Shown: positions 33,919-42,502, counted from the first letter of the stretch. The stretch: 64,000 bases of DNA from Ruania albidiflava DSM 18029 (GCF_000421225.1 NZ_ATWL01000013.1:1-64000); one strand, 5' to 3'. A program made the numbers and translations. Notes: a model not told the origin generated them from the sequence alone.

Positions 33919-34791
33919 TCAGGCGTCCCGGCGCCCGAGCATGATCGCGGCGGCGATGATCGGCACGATGGCCCAGGCGGCGACGATTGCGGCCCCCTGC
34001 CACGCGGTGAGGTCTCCGGCTCCACCGAACGCGTCGCTGACCGTGACGAAAGCGGTGGCGGCCGGCAGCGGGAGGTACTCCATCGCGTCCTGTACCCAGT
34101 CCACGGTGATGAACTGCAGGATGCCCGGGAGCAGGAGCAGGGTGGTGATCACCACGGTGACCGAACCGGCAGTGGAGCGAAGGAGCGTGCCGATGCCGAG
34201 GGCGAACATCGCCGCCGCGACGAGGAACGCCGTCACGCCGCCGGCGATCTGCCAGGTGGTGGGGTCGGTGAGGCTGGGTACCAGGTCGTGGTCGGTGAGG
34301 ATGGGCGCCGTGGCCGCATAGCTGGTCACGAAGGCGATGGCGGTGATGACCACGGTGACGGCGGCGAGGACGATGCCCTTCGCAGCCAGCACCGGCAGCC
34401 GGGTGGGCACGGCGGCGAACGTGGAGCGGATCATGCCGGTGGAGTACTCACCGGTGATCAGCAACGCACCGAGGACGGCGATGGTGAGCATGCCGAACTG
34501 GTAGCCGCCGGTGACGAGCTCGGCCCCGTGCAGGCCGACGAACGTTGCGGCACCCTCGGGGGTGTCCAGACTGTCGGTGACACCTGCTGCCTGGCCGAGG
34601 GCCATCAAGGTCATCAGCACGACCGTCAGACCGAGGGTCCACCAGGTGGAGCGGAGCGAGAAGAGCTTGCGCCACTCGGCACCGAGCACGCCGGCGAAGT
34701 CGAGCTTGGCAGGGATCACGGGCCGGATCCGGGACCCCGCGGCGGTCGGCGAGGTGGTCGGGCTGACGGGCTGTGGTGCGGTGGTGGTCAT
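33919..34791 (-). CDS. ABC-2 type transporter permease
   Basis: A 290-residue, six-helix permease of the ABC-2 group. It opens with a soluble N-terminus, then GAEWRKLFSLRSTWWTLGLTV, a hallmark of actinobacterial ABC-2 permeases beside YxlF-type ATPases, and GEYSTGMIRSTFAAVPTRL. Substrate unknown; such pairs often confer resistance to peptides or drugs. Its ATG overlaps the ATPase stop. Confidence 0.83.
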   Translation of the reverse strand: MTTTAPQPVSPTTSPTAAGSRIRPVIPAKLDFAGVLGAEWRKLFSLRSTWWTLGLTVVLMTLMALGQAAGVTDSLDTPEGAATFVGLHGAELVTGGYQFGMLTIAVLGALLITGEYSTGMIRSTFAAVPTRLPVLAAKGIVLAAVTVVITAIAFVTSYAATAPILTDHDLVPSLTDPTTWQIAGGVTAFLVAAAMFALGIGTLLRSTAGSVTVVITTLLLLPGILQFITVDWVQDAMEYLPLPAATAFVTVSDAFGGAGDLTAWQGAAIVAAWAIVPIIAAAIMLGRRDA

Positions 34792-35729
34792 CGGGGGGCT
34801 CCAGCGGGGATCGGCTCAGGTGTGGTGGTCTCGGATCGGTACTCGACGGCATCCTGGGTGAGTGCCATGTAGGCGGCTTCGAGGGAGGCCTGCTGCGTGG
34901 CCAACTCGTGCAGGGCGAGGTGATGGGTATAGGCGGTGTCGCCGATGGTCTCGCCGGTGAGTCCGCGCACGTCCAGGGTGCCGGGCTCGGGCGAGGTGAC
35001 CGTGGCGCCGGCGGCCTCCAGCAGCGAGGCGAGGTCGGTGGCGTGCGGGGAGCGCACCCGCACAGTGGAGGCCAGGACGCTGTCGATCACCTCCTGCACC
35101 GGGCCGGTGGTGATGATCCGGCCCTTCCCGATGACGAGCAGCTGGTCTGCGGTCTGGGCCATCTCGCTCATCAGGTGGGAGGAGAGGAACACTGTGCGAC
35201 CCTCTGCCGCCAGGTCGCGCACGAGGGTGCGCACCCACTGCACACCGTCCGGGTCCAGACCGTTGACAGGTTCGTCCAGGATGAGCGTGTCCGGGTCGGC
35301 GAGCAGGGCGGAGGCGATCCCGAGCCGCTGGCCCATGCCGAGGGAGAACCCGCCGACCCGCTTGTTCGCAACGGCGGCTAGACCGGTCAGCTCGATCACC
35401 TCGTCCACCCGCTTCGCCCTGATGTGGTGGGTCGCGGCCATGGTGCCCAGGTGCGCCTTCGCGGAGCGGCCCGGGTGCACGGCCTTGGCCTCCAGCAGGG
35501 CGCCCACCTCGCGCAGCGGAGTCGCGTGCTCGGCGTAGGGCTTGCCGTTGACCGTGACCGTGCCGGACGTGGGCTGGTCGAGGCCCAAGATCATCCGCAT
35601 CGTGGTGGACTTGCCGGCACCGTTCGGGCCGAGGAAGCCGGTGACGGTGCCGGGACGGATGGTGAAGCTGATGGAGTCCACGGCGGTCTTGTCGCCGTAG
35701 CGCTTGGTCAGGTTCGTTGCCTCGATCAT
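34788..35729 (-). CDS. ABC transporter ATP-binding protein, drug-export type
   Basis: A 313-residue ATPase. Walker A is GPNGAGKST (34-42), signature FSLGMGQR in place of LSGGQ (usual for the YxlF/CcmA-like branch), and Walker B TLILDEPVNGLDPDG followed by LSSHLMSEM. A C-terminal 90-residue domain is typical of DrrA-like exporters. Start ATG 35729 with AGAAGGA upstream. First gene of a two-gene operon with the ABC-2 permease. Confidence 0.87.
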   Translation of the reverse strand: MIEATNLTKRYGDKTAVDSISFTIRPGTVTGFLGPNGAGKSTTMRMILGLDQPTSGTVTVNGKPYAEHATPLREVGALLEAKAVHPGRSAKAHLGTMAATHHIRAKRVDEVIELTGLAAVANKRVGGFSLGMGQRLGIASALLADPDTLILDEPVNGLDPDGVQWVRTLVRDLAAEGRTVFLSSHLMSEMAQTADQLLVIGKGRIITTGPVQEVIDSVLASTVRVRSPHATDLASLLEAAGATVTSPEPGTLDVRGLTGETIGDTAYTHHLALHELATQQASLEAAYMALTQDAVEYRSETTTPEPIPAGAPR

Positions 35730-36014
35730 GTCGATCCTTCTGGTCGCTGTGCTCGCGGGGCTGGCTGGTCCTGGTCTCCACGCTAGGAGTGGGCGCCCTC
35801 GCGCCGAATCGGTCGGTCGACTGAAGTGCGGCCAGCCGTTGTTCGACCGATGAGTGAGCGGTCTCATCCTGTTGGCGGACGCCGTTGTGCCCGCAGCTCA
35901 GGGGGTTCCCGGAGGCCTACGGGCTGGGCAGGTCGGGGGTGCGGACCAGCGAGCGGTGGAATCACGCGAGGGAGGCGCTCAGGGTGCTGTCACCACCTGG
36001 TCAGTCAGGTTTCT

Positions 36015-36137
36015 CTACTGCTGGCATCCGCGGTGCTCGAGGTCCGTGGCACCTCCGGCACGCAGTGCCCGCAGTCCTGAATCGATCGCCGCGTGCACAC
36101 CGGACGCATCGGACACCTCCTCGAGCAGGTTGCTGAA
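36015..36137 (-). pseudogene. Remnant of a zinc alcohol dehydrogenase
   Basis: On the minus strand this stretch reads SDASGVHAAIDSGLRALRAG, which matches the intact dehydrogenase at 38502-39530 (IDASGVQAAIDGGLRALRAG). At DNA level the similarity runs for some 65 nt (36048-36113 against about 38748-38813). Immediately afterwards the reading continues ATDLEHRG and stops, resembling the later VTDLEHLD segment of the intact gene, as if about 60 codons were deleted. It is a relic of a duplicated or displaced copy. Confidence 0.6.
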
Positions 36138-36150
36138 ACACCCGCATATA

Positions 36151-36163
36151 TCTACGGTGTAGA
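36151..36163. promoter_or_regulatory. TetR-type operator candidate
   Basis: TCTACGGTGTAGA has 5-bp arms around GGT. It ends 3 nt before the ATG of the fused ABC gene, within an AT-rich stretch (CATATATC). The position would let a repressor block initiation; the TetR gene at the end of this operon is the obvious candidate. Confidence 0.45.
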
Positions 36164-36166
36164 GTT

Positions 36167-37786
36167 ATGGCTATTGGAGATGACCCGGGCGAGGACACCG
36201 GCGCGCCGCTGATCGCGGCCGGGGTCTACAAGGCCTTCGGTGACCATGAGGTGCTTCGCGGAGCGAGCCTAAGTGTGGCTGCCGGCGAGATCGTCGGGCT
36301 GCTGGGGGCGAACGGCGCCGGAAAGTCGACGTTCATCGCCATCGCGACCGGGGCGCTGCCAGCAGATGGTGGACAGGTGCTCGTCCGGGGCATCGACATG
36401 GCCCGCGACCGCCGGACCGCGGCGCTGCACCTGGGCACAGCCCCTCAGGAGCTGGGCGTCTACCCGATGCTCTCCGTGCGGGAGAACGTGGTCGGGATGG
36501 GCAGGGTGCAGGGCCTGTCCAGCCGGCGTGCACGGACCCGTGGCGCTGAGGTCATCGATGCGTTGGGGCTCGCGGAGCATGCCCGTACCCGGGCGGAACA
36601 TCTCAGCGGTGGGCAGTGCCGGCGGCTGCACACCGCGATGGCACTCGTGCACGAGCCGGCGGTGGCCTTCCTGGACGAGCCCACTGTGGGCGCAGACATC
36701 GCCTCCCGGGACGAGATCGTGCGGCATGTCCGCGGGCTGGCTGATGCGGGAGCTGCCGTGCTGTACACCACGCACCACGTGCAGGAGCTTGAGGACCTTG
36801 GCGCGCAGGTCGCTGTGCTCGCCGGTGGGCGTATCGACACCTACGGCAGCGTCACGGAGGTCTTGGACACCTGGGGAGGCGGCCACCTACCGCCGGGCGA
36901 CGTGATGCGGGCCAGCGGCCAGGCACGAACGGGCCTGCAGGTGGAACGACCACCGCTGGAAGAGGCCTACCTGCGGATCCTGGAGGCCAAGGAGCGCAGG
37001 TGCCAGTCGAGAAGGAGCGTGCCGATGCTACGCAATAGCCTGGCCGTGGCGGCGCTGGACGCACACATCGTCGGGCGGGACCCCGCACCGGTGCTGGTGA
37101 TGATCGTGGTACCGCTGCTGTTCGTACCATTCCTGATGCCAGGGGCCCGCGCTCAGCTGCTCGACCTGGGTCACCCGCACGCGACCGGAGCGGAGTACGC
37201 GGTGCCTGGCCTGGCGATCCTCTTCTCCCTGCTGAACGCCCAGCAGGTGATCACCGGCTTCTTCCGGGAGAGCGACTGGGGCACGTGGCATCGGTTGCGG
37301 ATCGCGCCGGTGTCCTTCGCCGGGCTGCTGGTCGGCAAGTCGCTCACTGCGCTGGCAGCCCAGTTCTTACAGCTCGTGGTCGTCCTGGTGGGTGGTGGCC
37401 TGCTGTTCGGATACCGACCGAACGGGTCGGTGCCTGGTCTGCTCGTGATCGCCGTGCTGTTCTCCACCACTATGGTCTGCTTCGGGATGTTCCTCTTCGC
37501 CGTGTGCCGCACCGAGAACCAGGCGCTGACCCTGTCGAACATCGTGGCGATGGCGATGGCCGGGTTCGGCGGCACCTTCGGACCGGTGGCGGCGCTGCCA
37601 GACTGGATGCAGACCGTGGCTCCAGCGTCACCGGCCTACTGGGCTCTGGACGCGGTGACCGCGCTCAGTCTGGACAGCGCGGGACTCCGGGATGTGCTCG
37701 CCCCAGCGGGGGTGCTGGGCGGATTCGTGGCGTTGTTCCTCAGCCTCGCGGCCCTGGCGTTCCGTCGACGCCACCAGGGGGTCTGA
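36167..37786 (+). CDS. Fused ABC exporter: ATPase plus ABC-2 permease
   Basis: A 539-residue protein joining an ATPase and a permease. The ATPase (about 14-265) has Walker A GANGAGKST (47-55), LSGGQCRR and VAFLDEPTVGADI. The permease (from about 287) has six helices with AEYAVPGLAILFSLLNAQQVITG and the C-terminal ABC-2 segment GGTFGPVAALPDWM. Inside the joint, GAAGGAG (37011-37017) stands 7 nt before the in-frame ATG 37025 (MLRNSLAV), as if two genes had been fused by loss of a stop, or as if the permease is also made separately. The gene overlaps the following TetR. Confidence 0.82.
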   Translation: MAIGDDPGEDTGAPLIAAGVYKAFGDHEVLRGASLSVAAGEIVGLLGANGAGKSTFIAIATGALPADGGQVLVRGIDMARDRRTAALHLGTAPQELGVYPMLSVRENVVGMGRVQGLSSRRARTRGAEVIDALGLAEHARTRAEHLSGGQCRRLHTAMALVHEPAVAFLDEPTVGADIASRDEIVRHVRGLADAGAAVLYTTHHVQELEDLGAQVAVLAGGRIDTYGSVTEVLDTWGGGHLPPGDVMRASGQARTGLQVERPPLEEAYLRILEAKERRCQSRRSVPMLRNSLAVAALDAHIVGRDPAPVLVMIVVPLLFVPFLMPGARAQLLDLGHPHATGAEYAVPGLAILFSLLNAQQVITGFFRESDWGTWHRLRIAPVSFAGLLVGKSLTALAAQFLQLVVVLVGGGLLFGYRPNGSVPGLLVIAVLFSTTMVCFGMFLFAVCRTENQALTLSNIVAMAMAGFGGTFGPVAALPDWMQTVAPASPAYWALDAVTALSLDSAGLRDVLAPAGVLGGFVALFLSLAALAFRRRHQGV

Positions 37787-38433
37787 TGTCACCGCGACCC
37801 GCGAAGATCTCCCGGGAGGACGTGCTGAAGGCTGCGCTGGGCATCATCGACGACGGCGGCCTGGAACGGCTGACGATGCGGTCGTTGGGTGCCGCCCTGT
37901 CTGTCGACCCGATGGCCATCTATCGGCACTTTGCTGCCAAGGGCGCGGTCACGGCAGCGCTGGCGGACCGATTCTGGGCCACCTGGGTGCTCCCGCCACT
38001 GGACGGTTCAGCAGACTGGCGAGATTGCGCCGTCATCCTGATGAACGACGTGCGGGAGCGGCTCTCCGGCCATCCGCACCTGATCCCGGTGATCGCCACC
38101 CATCCGATGACCTCACCAGCTGCGCTCTCGGTCGCAGACGAGGCCGTGGGCCGGCTGATCGACGCTGGTGCACCGGTCCATCCTGAGCTCGGCCATCTGG
38201 TGAACACCCTGGTGATGCTCACCGTGGCCTCGGCGTTGGGCGAGCACACTCCGCCGGCGGGTGGCAGCGAGGACGCGGGCGACCTGCAAGAGGCCACAGA
38301 CCTGACTGAGCTACCGCACCTGGGCCTGCTCGTGCAGCGTGGTTGGGCTCCTTCCTTCCACGAGCAGTTCGCCAGCGCGGTGCGTGCGGTCGTGACCGGA
38401 TGGCAGTTCCCACATCAGCCCCGACCAAGCTGA
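37786..38433 (+). CDS. TetR-family transcriptional regulator
   Basis: A 215-residue repressor. The N-terminal helix-turn-helix reads LTMRSLGAALSVDPMAIYRHFAAKGAV (residues 29-55), and the C-terminal domain is the TetR_C_1-like ligand-binding fold. Its ATG overlaps the TGA of the fused ABC gene (TGATG), so it is translated with the exporter and probably represses it by binding near 36151. Confidence 0.85.
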   Translation: MSPRPAKISREDVLKAALGIIDDGGLERLTMRSLGAALSVDPMAIYRHFAAKGAVTAALADRFWATWVLPPLDGSADWRDCAVILMNDVRERLSGHPHLIPVIATHPMTSPAALSVADEAVGRLIDAGAPVHPELGHLVNTLVMLTVASALGEHTPPAGGSEDAGDLQEATDLTELPHLGLLVQRGWAPSFHEQFASAVRAVVTGWQFPHQPRPS

Positions 38434-38454
38434 CCGCGATCGCGTCATTCCCGA

Positions 38455-38485
38455 GGGCCGGCTGATGGGCCGTCAGCTGCGGCCC
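38455..38485. terminator. Hairpin between TetR and dehydrogenase genes
   Basis: GGGCCGGCTGA (38455-38465) and TCAGC plus CGGCCC (38473-38485, with a two-base TG bulge) form a stem between two convergent genes. Confidence 0.4.
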
Positions 38486-38501
38486 GGCACACCGGCGAGC
38501 T

Positions 38502-39530
38502 TCAGGGGTGGACGACGATCTTCATCACGTCGGCGGCCCCGTTGCGGCGCATCGCCTCGTCGAGGTGTTCCAGGTCGGTGACCGCGCTGACCAAGGAATC
38601 GAGGCGGACGCGACCGGTGGCGACCAGGTCGATCGCGGTGGGCCAGGTGTTGGTGTAGCGGAACAGGCCCTCGAGGTGGAGCTCGCGGCTCTGCAGCAGG
38701 AACAGGTCGAGGTCGATGCGCTCGCTGGCCATGCCGACCATCACGGCGGTACCTCCGGCGCGCAGCGCCCGCAGTCCCCCATCGATCGCCGCCTGCACCC
38801 CCGAGGCGTCGATGAACGCGTCGAACGCCTCCTTGTCGGGTTGCTCGACCGCGGGATCTAGGGCCGTAGTGGCTCCGTGCGCGAGAGCGGCCTCCCGCCG
38901 GGTAGGCAGCGGGTCGGTCACCACCACAGTGGTGGCACCGAAGGCGCTGGCCGCGGCCGCGGTGAGCACACCGATCGGGCCGGCGCCGGCGACCAGCACC
39001 GAGGAACCGGCGGTGACTGCGGCTTTTCGCACGGCGGCGATGCCCACGCCGAGCGGTTCGAGCAGGGCGGCCTCGTCGTCGGAGATGCCTGGCGGGATCG
39101 GGAAGGCGAAGTCGGCGGGTGCGGCGATGTACTCGGCGAAAGCACCGTGCACCGGCGGCGCCGAGGGGAACTCGACGTCCCGGCACAGGTTGTACTGGCC
39201 GCCCAGACAGAAGGCGCAGCGTCGGCAGGGGCGTTGGGGATCGACGGCCACCCGGGTGCCGATCCGGCTGGGATCGACCCCCTCCCCGACCGCGGCGATC
39301 ACTCCGGCCACCTCGTGGCCCAGGATCAGCGGCTCCCGCACCACCAGGTCACCGACCCGGCCGTGCTCCCAGAAGTGCACGTCCGAACCGCACAGCCCGA
39401 CCGAGGCGGTGCGCACGAGTACGTCGAAGGGGCCGGGCATCGGGGTCTCGGTCTCGCGCAGCTCCAGGTGCTGGGGCCCGTCGAGGAAGGCAGCCCGCAT
39501 CGTGGCAGGCACATCAGGCGAGCTGGTCAT
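38502..39530 (-). CDS. Zinc-dependent polyol/alcohol dehydrogenase
   Basis: A 342-residue medium-chain dehydrogenase like sorbitol or L-iditol 2-dehydrogenase. Catalytic zinc ligands are in GLCGSDVHFWEHG and LGHEVAG. Structural zinc Cys residues are in CRRCAFCLGGQYNLC. The NAD site is VLVAGAGPIGVLTAAAA. GRVGDLVVREPLILGHE is the sorbitol-dehydrogenase-type loop. Oxidation of a polyol to a ketose is expected. ATG 39530 is used; a second ATG at 39500 (MRAAFLDG) is also possible. A decayed copy lies 2.4 kb away. Confidence 0.87.
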   Translation of the reverse strand: MTSSPDVPATMRAAFLDGPQHLELRETETPMPGPFDVLVRTASVGLCGSDVHFWEHGRVGDLVVREPLILGHEVAGVIAAVGEGVDPSRIGTRVAVDPQRPCRRCAFCLGGQYNLCRDVEFPSAPPVHGAFAEYIAAPADFAFPIPPGISDDEAALLEPLGVGIAAVRKAAVTAGSSVLVAGAGPIGVLTAAAASAFGATTVVVTDPLPTRREAALAHGATTALDPAVEQPDKEAFDAFIDASGVQAAIDGGLRALRAGGTAVMVGMASERIDLDLFLLQSRELHLEGLFRYTNTWPTAIDLVATGRVRLDSLVSAVTDLEHLDEAMRRNGAADVMKIVVHP

Positions 39531-39692
39531 GTCGTCAGCGTAGGTCAGTCGCGAGGAAGCAGAACTGCTCCGGGGTTCCTGCGTGGATGACGGGGCGATG
39601 CGTAGCGCTCGGCAGCGCTGAGGCACTCGTGAGGGGCCCGGTGGCGCAATTATCCAGGCGACAACGCACCACTCCGGCGCCACCATGAAGGC

Positions 39693-40376
39693 ATGGGTGA
39701 GCACAGACCGGCAGGCGGCTCTAATGATCAGCTTCGCGTGGCGGTCCTCGGGGCGACGGGGGTCACGGGCCGCCTGCTGACGTCCGGAGCCAGCCAGCGG
39801 GGCCACCACGTCACAGCGTTCGCCCGACGACCCTCTGCTGCGCCGGAGACAGCCGACCGCGTGATCGGTGGGAGCATGACCGAGGTCGACCGGCTCGAGG
39901 AGGCCCTCTCCGGCAGCGACGCCGTGCTCTGCGCACTCGGCGCCGCGACCCCGCTGCGACGCGACCCTGCGCTGGTGGAGGGCGTCGGAGTGCTCGTCTC
40001 TGCAATGGAGCGGCTGGGTGTCCAACGACTGGTCTACCTCTCCTTCGCCGGCGTGCACGCCTCGCGCGCGCACCTGAGCTGGCTCGGCCGCTGGGTAATC
40101 GCGCCCGTGCTGCTCCGCAAAGTCGTGGCAGACCACGAAGCCAAGGAGAAGCTCCTCATCGAAAGCGGTCTCGACTGGACCATCGTGCGGCCACCCCGGT
40201 TGTCCAACGGCCCGGCGAGAGGGTACCGGAGCGGTGAAGACATCACCGCGGCCGGCGTCGTGCCGCAGGTGACCCGCGCGGACGTCGCAGCATTCATGCT
40301 GGACACGCTGACGAGCGACACCTACGTCCATGCTGCCCCGTCCATCTTCACCGGTCACCGGCAGCGGGTCGTGTGA
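39693..40376 (+). CDS. NAD(P)-binding atypical SDR, NmrA-like
   Basis: A 227-residue atypical short-chain dehydrogenase. It has VAVLGATGVTGRLL as the nucleotide-binding loop (16-29), SDAVLCALGAA, and the late SGLDWTIVRPPRLSNGP segment typical of NmrA/YwnB-like proteins that sense redox state or reduce flavin-like substrates. The canonical YxxxK is not evident. It is followed after 12 nt by a GNAT gene and both probably form an operon. Confidence 0.82.
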   Translation: MGEHRPAGGSNDQLRVAVLGATGVTGRLLTSGASQRGHHVTAFARRPSAAPETADRVIGGSMTEVDRLEEALSGSDAVLCALGAATPLRRDPALVEGVGVLVSAMERLGVQRLVYLSFAGVHASRAHLSWLGRWVIAPVLLRKVVADHEAKEKLLIESGLDWTIVRPPRLSNGPARGYRSGEDITAAGVVPQVTRADVAAFMLDTLTSDTYVHAAPSIFTGHRQRVV

Positions 40377-40388
40377 GAGGCTCGGTGC

Positions 40389-40877
40389 GTGATCGAGCTT
40401 CGACCCGCCCGCCAGACTGACGCTCCGGCCATGGTCGAGGTGCAGAATGCGATCTACCGGGCCGGGCTTCGAGCCAGCCCCGTCGACGACGCGCTGGTCC
40501 TTGAGCGTTACCTCGATGCGACCTACCGGGTCGCGTGCACCGTCGCCGAGGAGGAGGGCCAGGTGCTGGGTTTCCAGTCGCTCATACGTCCACGGCCCGA
40601 CTACCCATACGAGGTGCCCGAAGGGTGGGGCGTCATCGGCACGCACATCCATCCCAGCGCCGGGCGGCAAGGGATAGGACGCCGCCTCATTGCCCGCTCG
40701 CTGTCAGCAGCGAAGGCCGCCGGGCTACGACACATCGACGCGAGCATCGCAGCTGACAACGCGCCCGCTCTGGCCTATTACTCGGCCATGGGATTCGTGC
40801 CCTACCGGCAGGGCGGCGACGTCATCCCGCACCGCTTCGATCTCGAGAGCCCCCGGCTTCCCCCTGACGGCGCATGA
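40389..40877 (+). CDS. GNAT-family N-acetyltransferase
   Basis: A 162-residue GNAT enzyme beginning at GTG 40389. The acetyl-CoA loop is THIHPSAGRQGIGRRLIARSL (quoted part: RQGIGRRL), followed by DASIAADNAPALAYYSAMGFVP, a clean C-terminal GNAT signature. Substrate unknown. Its neighbours are the SDR gene and, convergently, tRNA-Ser. Confidence 0.87.
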   Translation: MIELRPARQTDAPAMVEVQNAIYRAGLRASPVDDALVLERYLDATYRVACTVAEEEGQVLGFQSLIRPRPDYPYEVPEGWGVIGTHIHPSAGRQGIGRRLIARSLSAAKAAGLRHIDASIAADNAPALAYYSAMGFVPYRQGGDVIPHRFDLESPRLPPDGA

Positions 40878-40909
40878 TCAGACCGTTCACGAACAGCATG
40901 ACTTCAACG

Positions 40910-40938
40910 AAAAACCCCGGTTCCGAGCGGAACCGGGG
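40910..40938 (-). terminator. Intrinsic terminator of tRNA-Ser(GCU)
   Basis: On the minus strand an 11-bp stem (CCCCGGTTCCG with CGGAACCGGGG, 40938-40915) is followed at once by TTTTT, a full rho-independent terminator directly after the tRNA. It is the only clear T-tract terminator seen in the window. Confidence 0.85.
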
Positions 40939-40942
40939 CTGG

Positions 40943-41034
40943 TGGCGGAGACGGTGGGATTTGAACCCACGGAAGGGTTGCCCCTTCACATCCTTAGCAG
41001 GGATGCGCACTAGACCAGACTATGCGACGTCTCC
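40943..41034 (-). tRNA. tRNA-Ser (anticodon GCT)
   Basis: A class II tRNA of 89 nt with encoded CCA (40945-40943). Acceptor GGAGACG pairs with CGTCTCC; the anticodon loop CTGCTAA carries GCT; a long variable arm (GTGAAGGGGCAACCCTTC) confirms serine identity. Confidence 0.97.
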
Positions 41035-41117
41035 TAGACGGCCTCTAGGATAGCGGCCCGATCGAGCAGATGCGAACCACTGGCCTCGACCGCCGGCGAT
41101 CGGGCAAGCAGCACCGG

Positions 41118-41759
41118 TCATGGCGCGACGGCGACCTGTCCCAGGACCGGTTCAAGCATGCCGAACGCCTGCTCGGCCTCCGCGCCTACGATCCGGGCGG
41201 TCTCGTCCCCGCTCACGCCGTCGAGGGTGAGCTCCTGGATCCGGTGGAACAGCACCCGGTGCACGGCGCTGAGCATCGCGGCAGCGGTTCGCACCTCGAT
41301 CTCTGCTCGGTCGCCACCGCCTGCCTCTGCCAGGGCCTCCGCCAGTACCAGCTCGCGCTGGTCGTGCAGGCGACGGAGCTGGGCCGTCAGTGTCGAGCTC
41401 TCTACGATCATCCGTGCAAAGTCTGGGCCCGAGAAGCCCAGGACCGGATCCTGGTTCTGGATCGCAGCGTCGAAGGCGGACCGTAGCGCAGCCAACGGCG
41501 TCTCGCCGTTGGACCGGGAGGCCACAGCCGCAGCCAGCGAGCCCACGAACTCCTCCTGCCGGTCGAACGCGAGATCTTCCTTGTACGGGAAGTAGTTCGT
41601 CACCGTCTTCGCGGCCACACCGGCTGCAGCAGCGATCTCGGCGATCGTTGTCCGCTCGAACCCCTGCTCGAGGAACAGCCGCGTCGCCTCGTCGGAGATC
41701 TGCTGCCGGGTCGCCTGCTTCTTGGCCTCCCGCAGCCCCGGCCTTCGCCCCTCTGGCAT
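41118..41759 (-). CDS. TetR-family transcriptional regulator
   Basis: A 213-residue repressor with the N-terminal HTH segment GFERTTIAEIAAAAGVAAKTVTNYFPYKEDL and a helical ligand-binding part. It diverges from the DUF5701 gene, and a 23-nt inverted repeat lies between them, so it probably represses itself and that gene. The inducer is unknown. Confidence 0.85.
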   Translation of the reverse strand: MPEGRRPGLREAKKQATRQQISDEATRLFLEQGFERTTIAEIAAAAGVAAKTVTNYFPYKEDLAFDRQEEFVGSLAAAVASRSNGETPLAALRSAFDAAIQNQDPVLGFSGPDFARMIVESSTLTAQLRRLHDQRELVLAEALAEAGGGDRAEIEVRTAAAMLSAVHRVLFHRIQELTLDGVSGDETARIVGAEAEQAFGMLEPVLGQVAVAP

Positions 41760-41792
41760 CTGCGCTCCCTCCGGAATAAATACCGTGACAGC

Positions 41793-41815
41793 AAACTTAC
41801 TGTCCTTGTAAGTTT
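41793..41815. promoter_or_regulatory. TetR operator candidate, 8-bp arms
   Basis: AAACTTAC (41793-41800) and GTAAGTTT (41808-41815) are perfect complements separated by 7 nt in the 86-nt divergent promoter region between the TetR and DUF5701 genes. AT content is high for this genome. Confidence 0.6.
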
Positions 41816-41845
41816 AACCCGGTCATCGTCCACCTCGGGAGAACT

Positions 41846-42502
41846 GTGCCCCGCACTCCGTCCACCGTGTCCCCGCTCGACCTACCACCGCTCCAGGCGC
41901 AGGCCGAGAACCTGGTCGTCCTCGGCGTCGCCGCATCCGCCGGCCTCTCACCCACGACCCTGCGCAGCTTCGCCGCGCAGTCCGGCAACGACCGACAGGA
42001 CGTGCTGCTGGTCATCCATCACGATCACGCTCCCGCGTCGGTCCTCACCCCGTTCCTCCGCCGCAGCGACAAGCCCGGCTTCGTGGTCGAGGACATGCCG
42101 GACGTGGACCAGTTCACGCCACAGGTGCCTGATGTCCCGGATGCTCCGCTCTACCTGGTGCACGACCTCGACCGTGGTGATCACCTGGCCAGCTGGAGCC
42201 CGGAGGAAGCCCTCCCTGAGCTCACCGGGGCCGGACGCTCACCCCTGCTGGTCACCGAAGGGCTGCACTGGGTGCTGCAGCAACCGGCTGCGCTGGAACG
42301 CAACCGGTGCTTCATGACCATCGGTTCCCGGCTGCGCAAGCCGAACGGGCGCTACGACGCCCGCACTCCCGCCGTCTGGATCAGCAACGGGACCGGTCGA
42401 GACGGCCGCGAGCGCCGGGACGCCCCGAAGGTCGGTTGGTGCTGGTGGCGCAACCGGCACACCTGGCTCGGCTTCGGGTCCACCTCCGCGCGGACCACCT
42501 GA
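41846..42502 (+). CDS. DUF5701-family protein
   Basis: A 218-residue soluble protein that matches the DUF5701 pattern. That pattern includes KPGFVVEDMPDVDQF, LYLVHDLDRGDHLASWSPEEAL, AGRSPLLVTEGLHWVL, NRCFMTIGSRL and the C-terminal WCWWRNRHTWLGFGS. Function is unknown for the family, which is mostly actinobacterial. GTG start with GGGAG 7 nt upstream. Control by the divergent TetR is likely. Confidence 0.75.
   Translation: MPRTPSTVSPLDLPPLQAQAENLVVLGVAASAGLSPTTLRSFAAQSGNDRQDVLLVIHHDHAPASVLTPFLRRSDKPGFVVEDMPDVDQFTPQVPDVPDAPLYLVHDLDRGDHLASWSPEEALPELTGAGRSPLLVTEGLHWVLQQPAALERNRCFMTIGSRLRKPNGRYDARTPAVWISNGTGRDGRERRDAPKVGWCWWRNRHTWLGFGSTSARTT

Larger units (their letters stand above)
35730..36166. 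other. 437-nt gap with promoters and a gene remnant
   Basis: No intact gene is seen. The left part should hold the promoter for the minus-strand ABC operon. Around 36015-36137 is a decayed dehydrogenase fragment, described separately. The last 25 nt are AT-rich and carry the palindrome before the fused ABC gene. The rest has no structure I can interpret. Confidence 0.6.

Noticed and set aside
39531-40670. Upstream extension of the dehydrogenase reading frame by 380 codons
   Set aside because: The extension runs antisense to the SDR and GNAT genes and gives no family similarity; the dehydrogenase domain starts near 39530.
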